From Acidimangrovimonas pyrenivorans (GTDB taxonomy: Bacteria > Pseudomonadota > Alphaproteobacteria > Rhodobacterales > Rhodobacteraceae): a DNA stretch of 64,000 nucleotides. Below are positions 44,319 to 53,118 of the stretch, piece by piece (the first letter of the stretch is position 1; each line of letters opens with the position of its first letter). The stretch covers positions 1-64,000 of the forward strand of contig NZ_JBHRSK010000005.1 of assembly GCF_042643245.1 (NCBI RefSeq). Direction: 5' to 3'. The notes beneath the pieces are model-generated. The model did no database searches, was not told the DNA's origin, and worked only from the letters and a program-made list of their open reading frames with translations. Made by a program: the position numbers and the translations under genes.

Positions 44319-47232
44319 GGGGATCGAGGAAGACCGGGTCGGTCACTTCGCACAGGATGTCGGTGCCGCGCATGTGGTCGACCATGCGCACCATCTCGCC
44401 ATGCCGGTTGCGACCGTTGCGCAGGAAGGCGAGGCCGAGATGGGTGTCGAGCGTCGGCGACCAGCAGGCCGAGGTGACGTAGCCCTCGTCGTTCTGGCGC
44501 GTGACCTCCTCGCCCGGGGTGAACAGGTGGGCGCCGGCGCCGATCTCGCGCTTCGGCTCGACCGGCTTGAGCCCGACCAGCTCCTCGCGGAAGTTGCCGC
44601 CGAGGCCGGGGCGCTTGGCCGCCGCCTTGCCGATGCAGTCCTTCTTGGCGCTGATCATCCGCGCCATGCCGACATCGCCCGCCGTCACCCGGCCGTGGAT
44701 CTCGGCATGGGTCAAGAGCCCCTTCTCGATCCGCAGCACGTTCAGCGCCTCCATGCCGTAGGCGCCGCCGCCGAGGCTCTCCGCCCGCGCCACCAGGTCG
44801 CGGAACAGCGAGTCGCCATAGCGCGCCGGCACCGCGATCTCGTAGGCATGCTCGCCCGAGAAGGAGATCCGGAACAGCCGCCCTTGCACGCCCTCGATCG
44901 ACACCGCGCCGCAGGCCATGAAGGGGAAGGCCTCGCCGTCGATCGGGGCGTCGAGCAGGGTGTTGAGCAGCTCGCGCGAGCGCGGACCGGCGACCGCGAA
45001 CTGCGCCCATTGCTCGGTGACCGAGACGAAGCGGACGTCCATGTCGCGGCAGAAGGCCTGGCGGACGAAGTCGAGATGGCGCATCACCGGCCCCGCCGCG
45101 GCGGTGGTGGTGGTCATCAGGTAATGGTCCTCGCCCAGCCGCGCCGTGGTGCCGTCATCCATCACGTGCCCGTCCTCGCGCAGCATCAGGCCATAGCGGA
45201 CGCGGCCGACCTTCAGGGTCGAGAACATGTTGGTGTAGACGCGGTCGAGGAAGGCGCCGGCATCCTTGCCCTGGATGTCGATCTTGCCCAGCGTCGAGAC
45301 ATCGCAGATGCCGACGGTGTTGCGCACGTAACCGACCTCGCGGTCGCAGGACTGGCGCCAGTGGCCCTCGCCCGGGCGCGGGAAGTAGGACGGGCGATAC
45401 CACAGCCCGGCCTCGATCATCGGCGCGCCGCGCTGGACCGAGGCATCGTGCGAGGTGGTGAAGCGTTCCGGGGCGAAGCCCTTGCCGCGCCCGCCCGCGC
45501 CCATCGCGGCGATCGAGACAGGGGTGTAGGGCGGCCGGAAGGTGGTGGTGCCGGTGTCGGGAATGCCGCGGCCGGTGGCATCGGCTAGCACCGCCAGCGC
45601 GCCGACATTCGAGTTCTTGCCCTGGTCCGGCGCCATCCCCTGCGTCGTGTAGCGCTTCATGTGCTCGACGCTGGCGAAATTCTCGCGCGCGGCCAGCTTC
45701 ACGTCCTTGGTGGTGACGTCGTTGGCAAAGTCGAGCCAGGCCCGGCCCTTGCCCTCGACGGTCCACAGCGCCGAGACGGCGGTCGCCCCGTCCTCGGCCA
45801 CGGGCAGCGCGATCGGCTTCGGCTTGCGGCCCAGCGCCGCGAGCGCCGTTTCGGCGCCGCGCTGACCATCGGCGAGGCAGCCGGCGGTGGACAGCACCCC
45901 GGCGGCGGCGCCGCAGGGCGTCAGCCCCGGCACCGCGTTCCCGGCCGGCACGAAGGCGGCGATGTCGGGGTTCCAGACCGGGCGGCTGCCGGTGTGGCAG
46001 GTCAGGTGCACGGTCGGGTTCCAGCCGCCCGACACCGCCAGCAGGTCGACCGAGACCTCGTGCAGCGTACCCTCGTGGCGGAAGCTGATCTTGCTGACGC
46101 CGTGGCGCCCCTCGGTCGCCACCACCTCGGCCCCGCGATAGAGCGGGGCGCTGCCCAGCGCGGTGGAATCCGGGCGCGGGTCGATGACCGCGGCGATCTC
46201 GACCCCGGCGGCGGCGAGGTCCTCGGCGGTGCGGCGGGCGTCGTCGTTATTGGCGAAGACGGCGACGCGGCGGCCGGGTGCGACGCCCCAACGGTTGAGG
46301 TAGCTGCGCACGGCCGAGGCCAGCATGATGCCGGGCCGGTCGTTATTGGGGAAGGCGATCGGCCGTTCCAGCGCCCCGGCGGCCAGCACCGCCTGCTTCG
46401 CGGCGATCCGCCAGAAGCATTCGCGCGGCCGCCCCGCCGGGTCGGCGAGGTGCAGCGACACCCGCTCCAAGGCGCCATAGGTGCCCTGGTCGTAGGCACC
46501 GGTGACGCTGGTCCGGGTCATCAGCCGGACATTGGGCAGCGCGGCCAGCTCGGCGATCACCTCCTCGGCCCAGACCTGCGCCGCCTTGCCGCCGACCTCG
46601 TGGCTCTCGGCCAGCAGCCGGCCGCCCATCCGGGCATCCTCCTCGGCGAGGATGACGTCGGCGCCGGCATGGGCGGCGGTCAGCGCCGCCATCAGCCCGG
46701 CCGGGCCCGAGCCGATCACCAGCAGGTCGCAGAAGGCATAGGCCTTCTCGGAATTGCCCGCATCCGGCAGGCCCGACAGCGCCCCCAGCCCGGCGGCACG
46801 GCGGATCACCGGCTCGTAGAGCCGCTCCCAGAAGGCGCGCGGCCACATGAAGGTCTTGTAGTAGAACCCCGCCCCGAGGAAGGGCGAGAACAGGTCGTTG
46901 ATCGCCAGCAGGTCGCGGTCGAGCGTCGGCCAGCGGTTCTGGCTCTTCGCTCGCAGCCCGTCATAGAGCTCCTGCACCGTGGCGCGGACGTTCGGCGTCT
47001 TCTGCGGGCCATGGCCGTCGAAGACCTCGACCAGCGCGTTGGGCTCTTCCGAGCCCGCCGTCATCACCCCGCGCGGGCGGTGATACTTGAAGCTGCGGCC
47101 GACCAGCCTGACCCCGTTGGCCAGCAGCGCCGAGGCCAGCGTGTCGCCCTTGTAGCCGCTGTAGTCCTTGCCGTCGAAGCTGAAGCGCAGCGGCGCCGCG
47201 CGGTCGATCAGGCCCTTGCCGTCGATCCTCAT
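44296..47232 (-). CDS. soxA: Sarcosine oxidase, alpha subunit
   Basis: This 978-residue subunit has an N-terminal 2Fe-2S-like fold region (PLRFSFDGKDYSGYKGDTLA), an NAD-binding Rossmann domain (LLVIGSGPAGLMAALTAA, about 170-190), and a C-terminal aminomethyltransferase (GcvT-like) domain (about 590-978) that passes the methyl-derived carbon to tetrahydrofolate. The complex turns sarcosine into glycine, H2O2 and 5,10-methylene-THF. The ATG at 47232 overlaps the soxD stop by four bases. Confidence 0.95.
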   Translation of the reverse strand: MRIDGKGLIDRAAPLRFSFDGKDYSGYKGDTLASALLANGVRLVGRSFKYHRPRGVMTAGSEEPNALVEVFDGHGPQKTPNVRATVQELYDGLRAKSQNRWPTLDRDLLAINDLFSPFLGAGFYYKTFMWPRAFWERLYEPVIRRAAGLGALSGLPDAGNSEKAYAFCDLLVIGSGPAGLMAALTAAHAGADVILAEEDARMGGRLLAESHEVGGKAAQVWAEEVIAELAALPNVRLMTRTSVTGAYDQGTYGALERVSLHLADPAGRPRECFWRIAAKQAVLAAGALERPIAFPNNDRPGIMLASAVRSYLNRWGVAPGRRVAVFANNDDARRTAEDLAAAGVEIAAVIDPRPDSTALGSAPLYRGAEVVATEGRHGVSKISFRHEGTLHEVSVDLLAVSGGWNPTVHLTCHTGSRPVWNPDIAAFVPAGNAVPGLTPCGAAAGVLSTAGCLADGQRGAETALAALGRKPKPIALPVAEDGATAVSALWTVEGKGRAWLDFANDVTTKDVKLAARENFASVEHMKRYTTQGMAPDQGKNSNVGALAVLADATGRGIPDTGTTTFRPPYTPVSIAAMGAGGRGKGFAPERFTTSHDASVQRGAPMIEAGLWYRPSYFPRPGEGHWRQSCDREVGYVRNTVGICDVSTLGKIDIQGKDAGAFLDRVYTNMFSTLKVGRVRYGLMLREDGHVMDDGTTARLGEDHYLMTTTTAAAGPVMRHLDFVRQAFCRDMDVRFVSVTEQWAQFAVAGPRSRELLNTLLDAPIDGEAFPFMACGAVSIEGVQGRLFRISFSGEHAYEIAVPARYGDSLFRDLVARAESLGGGAYGMEALNVLRIEKGLLTHAEIHGRVTAGDVGMARMISAKKDCIGKAAAKRPGLGGNFREELVGLKPVEPKREIGAGAHLFTPGEEVTRQNDEGYVTSACWSPTLDTHLGLAFLRNGRNRHGEMVRMVDHMRGTDILCEVTDPVFLDPHGERARA

Positions 47233-47552
47233 GCCTTGGCCTCCCCGCTCTTGGACCGGGAGGCGCGCCGGCGCGGCGGCGGCGCGCCCGGATCGACCAG
47301 CCTGGTCGAGATCACCTCGTGGCTGACGGTATTGCGCTCGACCACTAGCCAGGCCGAGCAGCCGCCCTCGTGATACCACAGGTCGCGGGTCACGCCGGCG
47401 GGGTTGTCGCGCAGGTGGAGATAGGCGTCCCAGGCCTCCGGCTCGGCATCCTCGGCGGGCCGGTCCAGGTAATCCTCGGCGCCGTAATAGTAGAACTCGC
47501 GCCGGTCGCGTTCGCCACAGAGCGGGCAGGTGATACGCATTAGATCATTCAC
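47229..47552 (-). CDS. soxD: Sarcosine oxidase, delta subunit
   Basis: This 107-residue zinc-binding subunit has the N-terminal motif CPLCGERDRREF, the YYGAEDYLDRP segment and the later His/Cys-containing YHEGGCSAW. The C-terminus is Arg/Pro-rich. Two starts are possible: ATG at 47552 (GGAG only three bases upstream) and ATG at 47540, which gives the usual short lead MRITCPLC. The gene is separated from soxB by an unrelated small gene. Confidence 0.92.
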   Translation of the reverse strand: MNDLMRITCPLCGERDRREFYYYGAEDYLDRPAEDAEPEAWDAYLHLRDNPAGVTRDLWYHEGGCSAWLVVERNTVSHEVISTRLVDPGAPPPRRRASRSKSGEAKA

Positions 47553-47572
47553 TCCGTACGAAAAATGCCGCG

Positions 47573-47872
47573 TCAGACTTCATCGGGGAAACTTGCGCGA
47601 AGTTCTTCGCGCTCGTACTCATGTAGTAGGAGACGGAGACCTGCGACGGGTATGGTCAAGCAAACGTCATTGCCGTGATGATCGGCGTACGCAGCAAGAG
47701 AGATCTTAACTTCTCCTTGGTCGACATCTATCTTTAGCTGATCGGGTGACAGCAAACGGCCATACACGACAGTGGCTTCAGGATTGGATGCATGGGTGAC
47801 ATCGTAACTGATGCCAAACGCATCAAGCAGCTCTTGGCGGTAGCTCCTTTTCGTTTCGGCTGAATCCCCCAT
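47573..47872 (-). CDS. Unknown protein, AT-richer insertion in the sox operon
   Basis: This 99-residue protein is encoded between soxB (12 bases upstream) and soxD (20 bases downstream), in the same direction. Its base composition is near 50% GC by eye, against about 70% around it, and its codons include many A/T-ending ones. GGGGAGA precedes the ATG. The protein looks like a mixed alpha/beta domain (KISLAAYADHHGNDVCLTIP). I do not recognise it. It is probably horizontally acquired and now co-transcribed with the oxidase genes. Confidence 0.75.
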   Translation of the reverse strand: MGDSAETKRSYRQELLDAFGISYDVTHASNPEATVVYGRLLSPDQLKIDVDQGEVKISLAAYADHHGNDVCLTIPVAGLRLLLHEYEREELRASFPDEV

Positions 47873-47884
47873 CGCCGTCTCCCC

Positions 47885-49135
47885 TCAATGCAGGTTGTGC
47901 TGGCTGCCGGTGCCTTCTTCGTCGAGAAGATGGCCGGTGGCGAAGCGGTCGAGGCGGAAGCGGTGGGCGACCTCGTGGCTCTCGCCCGTCGCCATCAGGT
48001 GGGCCATGCACCAGCCCGAGGCCGGCACCGCCTTGAAGCCGCCGTAGTTCCAGCCGCAATCGACGAACAGCCCGTCGATATGGGTCTTGTCGATGATCGG
48101 GCTGCCGTCGGGCGTCATGTCCATGATCCCGCCCCAGCTGCGCAGCACCTTGGCCCGGCCGATCATCGGCATCAGCGCCATGCCGGCCTCCATCACGTGC
48201 TCCATCATCGGCAGGTTGCCGCGTTGGGCGTAGGAGGCGTAGAAATCGAGATCGCCGCCGAAGACGAGGCCGCCCTTGTCGGACTGGCTGATGTAGAAAT
48301 GGCCCATGCCGAAGCTGACGACGTGGTCGATGCAGGGCTTGAGCCCCTCGGTGACGAAGGCCTGCAGGATGTGGCTCTCGACCGGCAGCCGCATCCCGGC
48401 CATTGCCGCCACCTGGCCCGAGCGGCCGGCGACGATCATGCCGACCTTCTTGGCCTTGATCGCGCCGCGCGTGGTCTGGACGCCGGTGACACGGCCGTTC
48501 TCGACGTCGATCCCCGTCACCTCGCAATTCTGGATCAGGTCGACCCCGCGCCGGTCGGCGCCGCGGGCATAGCCCCAGGCGACGGCGTCGTGCCGCGCCG
48601 TGCCGCCGCGCGGGTGGTAGAGCCCGCCATAGACCGGGAAGCGCGGGTTGTCGAAATCGAGATAGGGCAGCATCCGGCGCGCCCCCTCGCGGTCGAGCAG
48701 CACCGCGTCGTCGCCCTGGTTGACCATCGAATTGCCGCGCCTTGCGAAGGCGTCGCGCTGGCCGTCCGAGTGGAACAGGTTGATCAGCCCGCGCTGCGAA
48801 TGCATCACGTTGTAGTTCAACTCCTGCTCGAGCCCTTCCCAGAGCTTGAGCGAATGCGAGTAGAACTCGGAATTGCCGGGCAGGAAGTAGTTGGCGCGGA
48901 CGATGGTGGTGTTGCGGCCGACATTGCCGCCGCCGAGATAGCCCTTCTCCAGCACCGCGACATTGGTGATGCCGTGGTTCTTGGCCAGGTAATAGGCGGT
49001 GGAAAGCCCGTGGCCGCCGCCGCCGATGATGACGACGTCGTATTCCTTCTTCGGCGCCGGATCGCGCCAGGCCGGACGCCAGCCCTTGTTGCCGAAAAGC
49101 CCCTCGCTGATGACGCGAAAGCCCGAATAGCCCAT
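47885..49135 (-). CDS. soxB: Sarcosine oxidase, beta subunit
   Basis: This 416-residue flavoprotein oxidises sarcosine. The FAD-binding motif is VVIIGGGGHGLSTAYYLA (about 33-50), and the region around the covalent flavin/active-site His is ARHDAVAWGY. The ATG at 49135 has GGGAGAG upstream; an earlier in-frame ATG at 49201 would add 22 unconserved residues. First gene of the sox unit. Confidence 0.95.
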   Translation of the reverse strand: MGYSGFRVISEGLFGNKGWRPAWRDPAPKKEYDVVIIGGGGHGLSTAYYLAKNHGITNVAVLEKGYLGGGNVGRNTTIVRANYFLPGNSEFYSHSLKLWEGLEQELNYNVMHSQRGLINLFHSDGQRDAFARRGNSMVNQGDDAVLLDREGARRMLPYLDFDNPRFPVYGGLYHPRGGTARHDAVAWGYARGADRRGVDLIQNCEVTGIDVENGRVTGVQTTRGAIKAKKVGMIVAGRSGQVAAMAGMRLPVESHILQAFVTEGLKPCIDHVVSFGMGHFYISQSDKGGLVFGGDLDFYASYAQRGNLPMMEHVMEAGMALMPMIGRAKVLRSWGGIMDMTPDGSPIIDKTHIDGLFVDCGWNYGGFKAVPASGWCMAHLMATGESHEVAHRFRLDRFATGHLLDEEGTGSQHNLH

Positions 49136-49262
49136 CCGACCGCTCTCCCTGTTTCCGGTGTGAGTGAACCGGGTTCGGCGGGCATTTTCAATGGGCTGCA
49201 TTCAGAACCTTTGCCCCGGGCGACACAAAATGTCGCCAGCGGGCAAGGCGGGCGAATGCAAA

Positions 49263-49286
49263 GGGGCCCGGACGATGCCGGGCCCC
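49263..49286 (-). terminator. Terminator after the TadG-like gene
   Basis: A perfect 9-bp stem (49263-49271 with 49278-49286) has a 6-base loop and is followed on the minus strand by TTTGCATT. It lies 36 bases beyond the TadG-like stop. Confidence 0.75.
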
Positions 49287-49321
49287 GTACTCGATAACGA
49301 CTGCTCGAGGGAAAACCTGTG

Positions 49322-50686
49322 TCAGAGGGCGAGCTTGAAGTAAGCCGCCTCGAAATTGTGCTCCATCCCGGTGCCGCAGAAACCCATGTCCATGTTGCTG
49401 GTGCCCGAGATCTCGCCACCGGCGACGATCGCGGCCCCCTGGATGCCGTTGGCATTGGCCGAGAAGGAGACGTCGTACTGGGCCAGAAGCTGGCTGCCGT
49501 AGATCTTCAGGTCCGACGGGAAATCCATGCTGCCCAGGGTCAGCAGCTGGGCACCGCCGCCGGGGGCGCAATTGTCGTTCAGCCCGACCTGCAGACCCGA
49601 GGAGGCGACCATCGACTTGGCCGAGGTGCTGGTGGTGGCGATCACCGCGTCATGAACCACGACGCCCTGGTTGAACTGGATCTTGCAATCGGTCAGCAGC
49701 ACCACGTCGCCCATGTCGACATTGTTGTCGATCGTCAGGTGGCCGCCGCCGCTGCCGCAGGTGGCGACGTGGATATGGCCGGGCACCAGGTCGGCCTGGG
49801 TCACCTTCTTGCCGGTCAGCGTCACGATGCTGTTCGAGCTGATGTAGTCGCGGCTGTAATGCGGATCGAAGCTCTTGAGCCCGTCGATGATGCCCTGGAT
49901 CCGGCTCAGGATGCGGATGTTCCACGAGCCCTGGCGCAGAGCGTCCTGCAGGCCGTCATTCGTCTTGAAGCCGGAATTGGGCAGGTCGAGCAGGCTCAGA
50001 TCGGGCATCGAGACCACGGTGCCCGGCTCGAAGGTGTTGTTGCTGTTGATCGAGACATAGGTGTTGGAGTGGATGCAGAAGCCGTTCTGGTAGGTGTTGT
50101 TGCTCTGCACGTCGACCACGCCCTCGGCGACGAAGCCCTCCATCAGGCAGGTCGGGTAGTAGGTGCGGTAGATCGAACCGGTGATGAGGTTCCAGTCCTT
50201 CAGCCCGACCAGACCCAGCAGATAGGTGCGCACCGCGTTGGCGCGGGTCTCGTTGCGATGGGCGATCACCCGCACCGCCTCGGTCGAGCCGGCGACCGGG
50301 GTGAAGGTTTCGCTGTTGAGGTCCCATTTGCCGAAGGTGATGTCGGACGGGTCGATGACATAACCGAAGACCGAGGGCGGCATGTTGTCCTCGGCGATCG
50401 TCACGCCGGCCTGCTTGGAATCGGCCTCGCTGTGGAATTCGCGGGTCATGAGGGCGGCATGGGCGGCCGAATCGGTCGCCGCTTGGAGCTGGGTCCTCGC
50501 GGTGACGGCGTTGCCGACATCTATCGCGTAGCCGCCCACCATCAGCACCGCGATGAAGCCCAGCAGCCCGAAGGCGGTCATCGCGCCGTCCTCGCGGCGC
50601 AGCCAGCCCTGCTTTTCGAGGCTATCTCCCTCCGCTGTCCGGCGGCGGCTGCGCGCGCTTGCCCGTCTCGCTTTGGGAAACGCCAT
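49322..50686 (-). CDS. TadG-like secreted/membrane protein
   Basis: This 454-residue protein has one N-terminal membrane helix (about 37-58, GLLGFIAVLMVGGYAIDVGN) preceded by a basic stretch. This is the TadG-like arrangement of Flp/Tad pilus systems: REDGAMTAF before the helix and QLQAATDSAAHAAL after it. The rest is an Asn/Ser/Gly-rich extracytoplasmic domain with six cysteines. There is no von Willebrand domain. It starts one base after the upstream TadE-like gene. A structural or assembly role at the cell surface is inferred. Confidence 0.72.
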   Translation of the reverse strand: MAFPKARRASARSRRRTAEGDSLEKQGWLRREDGAMTAFGLLGFIAVLMVGGYAIDVGNAVTARTQLQAATDSAAHAALMTREFHSEADSKQAGVTIAEDNMPPSVFGYVIDPSDITFGKWDLNSETFTPVAGSTEAVRVIAHRNETRANAVRTYLLGLVGLKDWNLITGSIYRTYYPTCLMEGFVAEGVVDVQSNNTYQNGFCIHSNTYVSINSNNTFEPGTVVSMPDLSLLDLPNSGFKTNDGLQDALRQGSWNIRILSRIQGIIDGLKSFDPHYSRDYISSNSIVTLTGKKVTQADLVPGHIHVATCGSGGGHLTIDNNVDMGDVVLLTDCKIQFNQGVVVHDAVIATTSTSAKSMVASSGLQVGLNDNCAPGGGAQLLTLGSMDFPSDLKIYGSQLLAQYDVSFSANANGIQGAAIVAGGEISGTSNMDMGFCGTGMEHNFEAAYFKLAL

Positions 50687-50687
50687 G

Positions 50688-51104
50688 TCAGTTCTCCGCC
50701 ATGTGCTGGGCGCTGACGCTCAGGTCGATCCCGTTGAAGGCCGAAACGAAACCGGTCGCCGTCAGATCGTAGAGCGGGATTTTCACGGTGCTCTTGATGA
50801 CGCCGTTGGTGACGCTGGTGGTCACGGTCGCGTCCGGCGCGATATCGGCGATGCCGGAGGTGATCATCTGTTCGGTGGCCGTGGTGGTGCGGACATGGCC
50901 GACCGAGAACGAGCGATTGGCGTCCTGCACCACGCGCAGCACGCGGGCCTGGGCGCCGAAGACCAGCGCGGTGTCGATCATCAGGGCGATGAAGAAGACG
51001 AACAGCGGCAGCCACAGCACCACCTCGATGGTGGACGATCCGTCTTGTCGTTCGAGAAACCCACGAAACCTATTACCAAGCGCGACACACGCCTTCCGCT
51101 TCAT
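50688..51104 (-). CDS. TadE-like pseudopilin protein
   Basis: This 138-residue protein has a basic N-terminus and then the TadE signature QDGSSTIEVVLWLPLFVFFI, with the Glu five residues into the hydrophobic helix, as in prepilin-type proteins. The start at 51104 has AGGAG seven bases upstream. It forms a two-gene unit with the TadG-like gene. Confidence 0.8.
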   Translation of the reverse strand: MKRKACVALGNRFRGFLERQDGSSTIEVVLWLPLFVFFIALMIDTALVFGAQARVLRVVQDANRSFSVGHVRTTTATEQMITSGIADIAPDATVTTSVTNGVIKSTVKIPLYDLTATGFVSAFNGIDLSVSAQHMAEN

Positions 51105-51246
51105 GAGGCACTCCTGTCGTATTGTTGGCCGGTTCCGAACACCGGAACTCCACCAAATCGCCACAAGGCTTGGACGTAATTTCGTCTGAAATCTGGCATT
51201 TGCGCGGCAATTGCCGCCGCGTCACCCGCATGACGCGAAATGACTG

Positions 51247-51273
51247 CGCCCGCCCCGGGGGCCGGGACGGGCG
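51247..51273 (-). terminator. Possible terminator after gdh
   Basis: A 12-bp stem with one mismatched or wobble position (51247-51258 with 51262-51273) has a 3-base loop. It lies about 40 bases past the gdh stop on the minus strand. The T-rich side (GTCTTTG) is on the plus strand, so its direction is uncertain. Confidence 0.35.
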
Positions 51274-51311
51274 GTCTTTGCTGCGCCGGGCGCTCCGGAA
51301 AGCTGCGCGCC

Positions 51312-52742
51312 TCAGAGCCCTTTCGAGCGGTAGGCCCGCGCCACCCGGTCGATGGCGGTGACGAAGGCGGCGACGCGCAGGTCGTCGATGTCGGGCCGGC
51401 CATGCCACAGCTCGCGCATCGACTGGTAGGCGCCGCGCATCGTGTCGTCGAGGCCCGAGCGCACCAGTTCCAGCTCGTCGGCGCCGCGCAGGTATTTCTC
51501 CTTGAAACCCGGCGACAGCGACCAGCCCAGGCCGCGATCGGCCGACAGCCGTTCGAGCTCGTCGACCAGCAGCTGGTGGCGGGTCTCCTCCTGCCGGCGC
51601 TGGAGCCGGCCGAAACGGATATGGCTGAGGTTCTTGACCCATTCGAAATAGGAAACCGTCACCCCGCCGGCATTGGCGAAGAGGTCGGGGATGATCACGG
51701 TGCCCTTCTTGCGCAGGATCTCGTCGGCGCCGAAGGTGACCGGGCCGTTCGCGGCCTCGACGATCAGCGGCGCCTTGATGCGGTGGGCGTTGGACAGGTT
51801 GATGACGCCTTCCATCGCCGCCGGGATCAGGATGTCGCAATCCTCTTCCAGCAGCGTCGCCCCGTCCTCGACATAGGTCGCGTGGGGGAAGCCCTTGACG
51901 CCGCCATGGCCGGCGATCCAGTCGCGCACCGCGTCGACGTCGAGGCCGGTCTCGCTGAAGATGCCGCCGTCGCGCTCGATGATCGCGATCACCCGGCAGC
52001 CGTCCTCGCGCTGGAGGAACTGGGCGGCATGGTAGCCGACGTTGCCGAGGCCCTGGACGATCACCCGCTTGCCGTCGAGACCGCCGGTCAGGCCGGCGAT
52101 GCGCATGTCCTCGGGATGGCGGAAGAACTCGCGCAGGGCGTATTGCACGCCGCGGCCGGTGGCCTCGACCCGGCCCTGGATGCCGTCGCCGTTCAGCGGC
52201 TTGCCGGTGACGCAGGCGCGGGCGTTGATGTCGGTGGTGTTCATCCGCGCGTATTGGTCGACGATCCAGGCCATCTCGCGCTCGGAAGTGCCCATGTCCG
52301 GGGCCGGCACGTTCTGCGACGGGTTGATAAGGTCGCGCTTGATCAGTTCGTAGGCGAAGCGCCGGGTGATCTGCTCGAGCTCGAATTCCTCGTATTGCGT
52401 CGGGTCGATGCACAGCCCGCCCTTGGAGCCGCCGAAGGGCGTCTCGACCAGCGCGCATTTGTAGGTCATCAGCGCCGCCAGCGCCTCGACCTCGTCCTGG
52501 TTGACCGACATCGCGAAGCGGATGCCGCCCTTGACCGGCTCCATATGCTCGGAATGGACCGAGCGATAGCCGGTGAAGGTCTCGATCTTGCCGCGCAGCC
52601 TCACGCCGAAGCGCACGGTGTAGGTCGAGTTGCAGACCCGGATCTTCTGCTCGAGCCCCGGCGACAGGTCCATCGCCGTCACGGCGCGGTTGAACATCAT
52701 GTCGACGGAGTCGCGGAAGCTGGGTTCGCCCTTGATTGCCAT
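51312..52742 (-). CDS. gdhA: Glu/Leu/Phe/Val dehydrogenase (glutamate dehydrogenase)
   Basis: This 476-residue enzyme interconverts glutamate and 2-oxoglutarate plus ammonia. Catalytic/substrate lysines are K71 (PVKGGIR) and K107 (PFGGSKGG). The Rossmann motif is VIVQGLGNVGYHAAQ. The start at 52742 has GGGAGGG upstream. A near-perfect palindrome lies about 160 bases upstream. It sits between two Tad-protein units. The coenzyme preference cannot be told with certainty. Confidence 0.9.
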   Translation of the reverse strand: MAIKGEPSFRDSVDMMFNRAVTAMDLSPGLEQKIRVCNSTYTVRFGVRLRGKIETFTGYRSVHSEHMEPVKGGIRFAMSVNQDEVEALAALMTYKCALVETPFGGSKGGLCIDPTQYEEFELEQITRRFAYELIKRDLINPSQNVPAPDMGTSEREMAWIVDQYARMNTTDINARACVTGKPLNGDGIQGRVEATGRGVQYALREFFRHPEDMRIAGLTGGLDGKRVIVQGLGNVGYHAAQFLQREDGCRVIAIIERDGGIFSETGLDVDAVRDWIAGHGGVKGFPHATYVEDGATLLEEDCDILIPAAMEGVINLSNAHRIKAPLIVEAANGPVTFGADEILRKKGTVIIPDLFANAGGVTVSYFEWVKNLSHIRFGRLQRRQEETRHQLLVDELERLSADRGLGWSLSPGFKEKYLRGADELELVRSGLDDTMRGAYQSMRELWHGRPDIDDLRVAAFVTAIDRVARAYRSKGL

Positions 52743-53118
52743 GTCTGTCCCTCCCATGGTCATTGGCGGTCACTGGCGGCGCACGCGGGCCTGTGCGGCG
52801 CCGTGCCGCACGTATACTCCCCCTATTCTTGGGCGCCACCCCGGATTTCCGCCCCGCGCAACCCTATGTAAGAAATAGCATTTTCGGGAGCGGCAACACG
52901 TTTCCATACAGGAAACAATGCGGCAGGAGAGGCCAGAACCGTCTTCAAATTGCCCCATTCCCACCCGATTCCCGGAAGCGCGCGCCTCAATAATGCCCGG
53001 TTGAAGGACGATAACATCGGGCACTCTCCGCGTCCTCGGCAGGCGCGGCCGGATTGATGAATTGAATTGCTTGGGCCGGGGCGCCGATCGGGCGCCCTGC
53101 CCCGGAAAGGACAGCACG
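52743..53118. other. Divergent promoter region, gdh / Tad unit
   Basis: No gene is visible in 376 bases between the start of gdh (minus) and the vWA-Tad gene (plus). It contains an AT-richer stretch (52865-52920) with a palindrome and presumably both promoters. Confidence 0.55.
52900..52916. promoter_or_regulatory. Palindromic operator candidate upstream of gdh
   Basis: GTTTCC-ATACA-GGAAAC is a perfect 6+5+6 palindrome in the divergent promoter region. It resembles a transcription factor site, but I cannot name the regulator. Confidence 0.45.

Noticed and set aside
45661..47373. 570-codon open frame opposite soxA
   Set aside because: It lies wholly antisense to a well-identified gene and has no recognisable domain.
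47888..49297. 469-codon open frame opposite soxB
   Set aside because: It is an antisense shadow; soxB motifs on the other strand are unambiguous.
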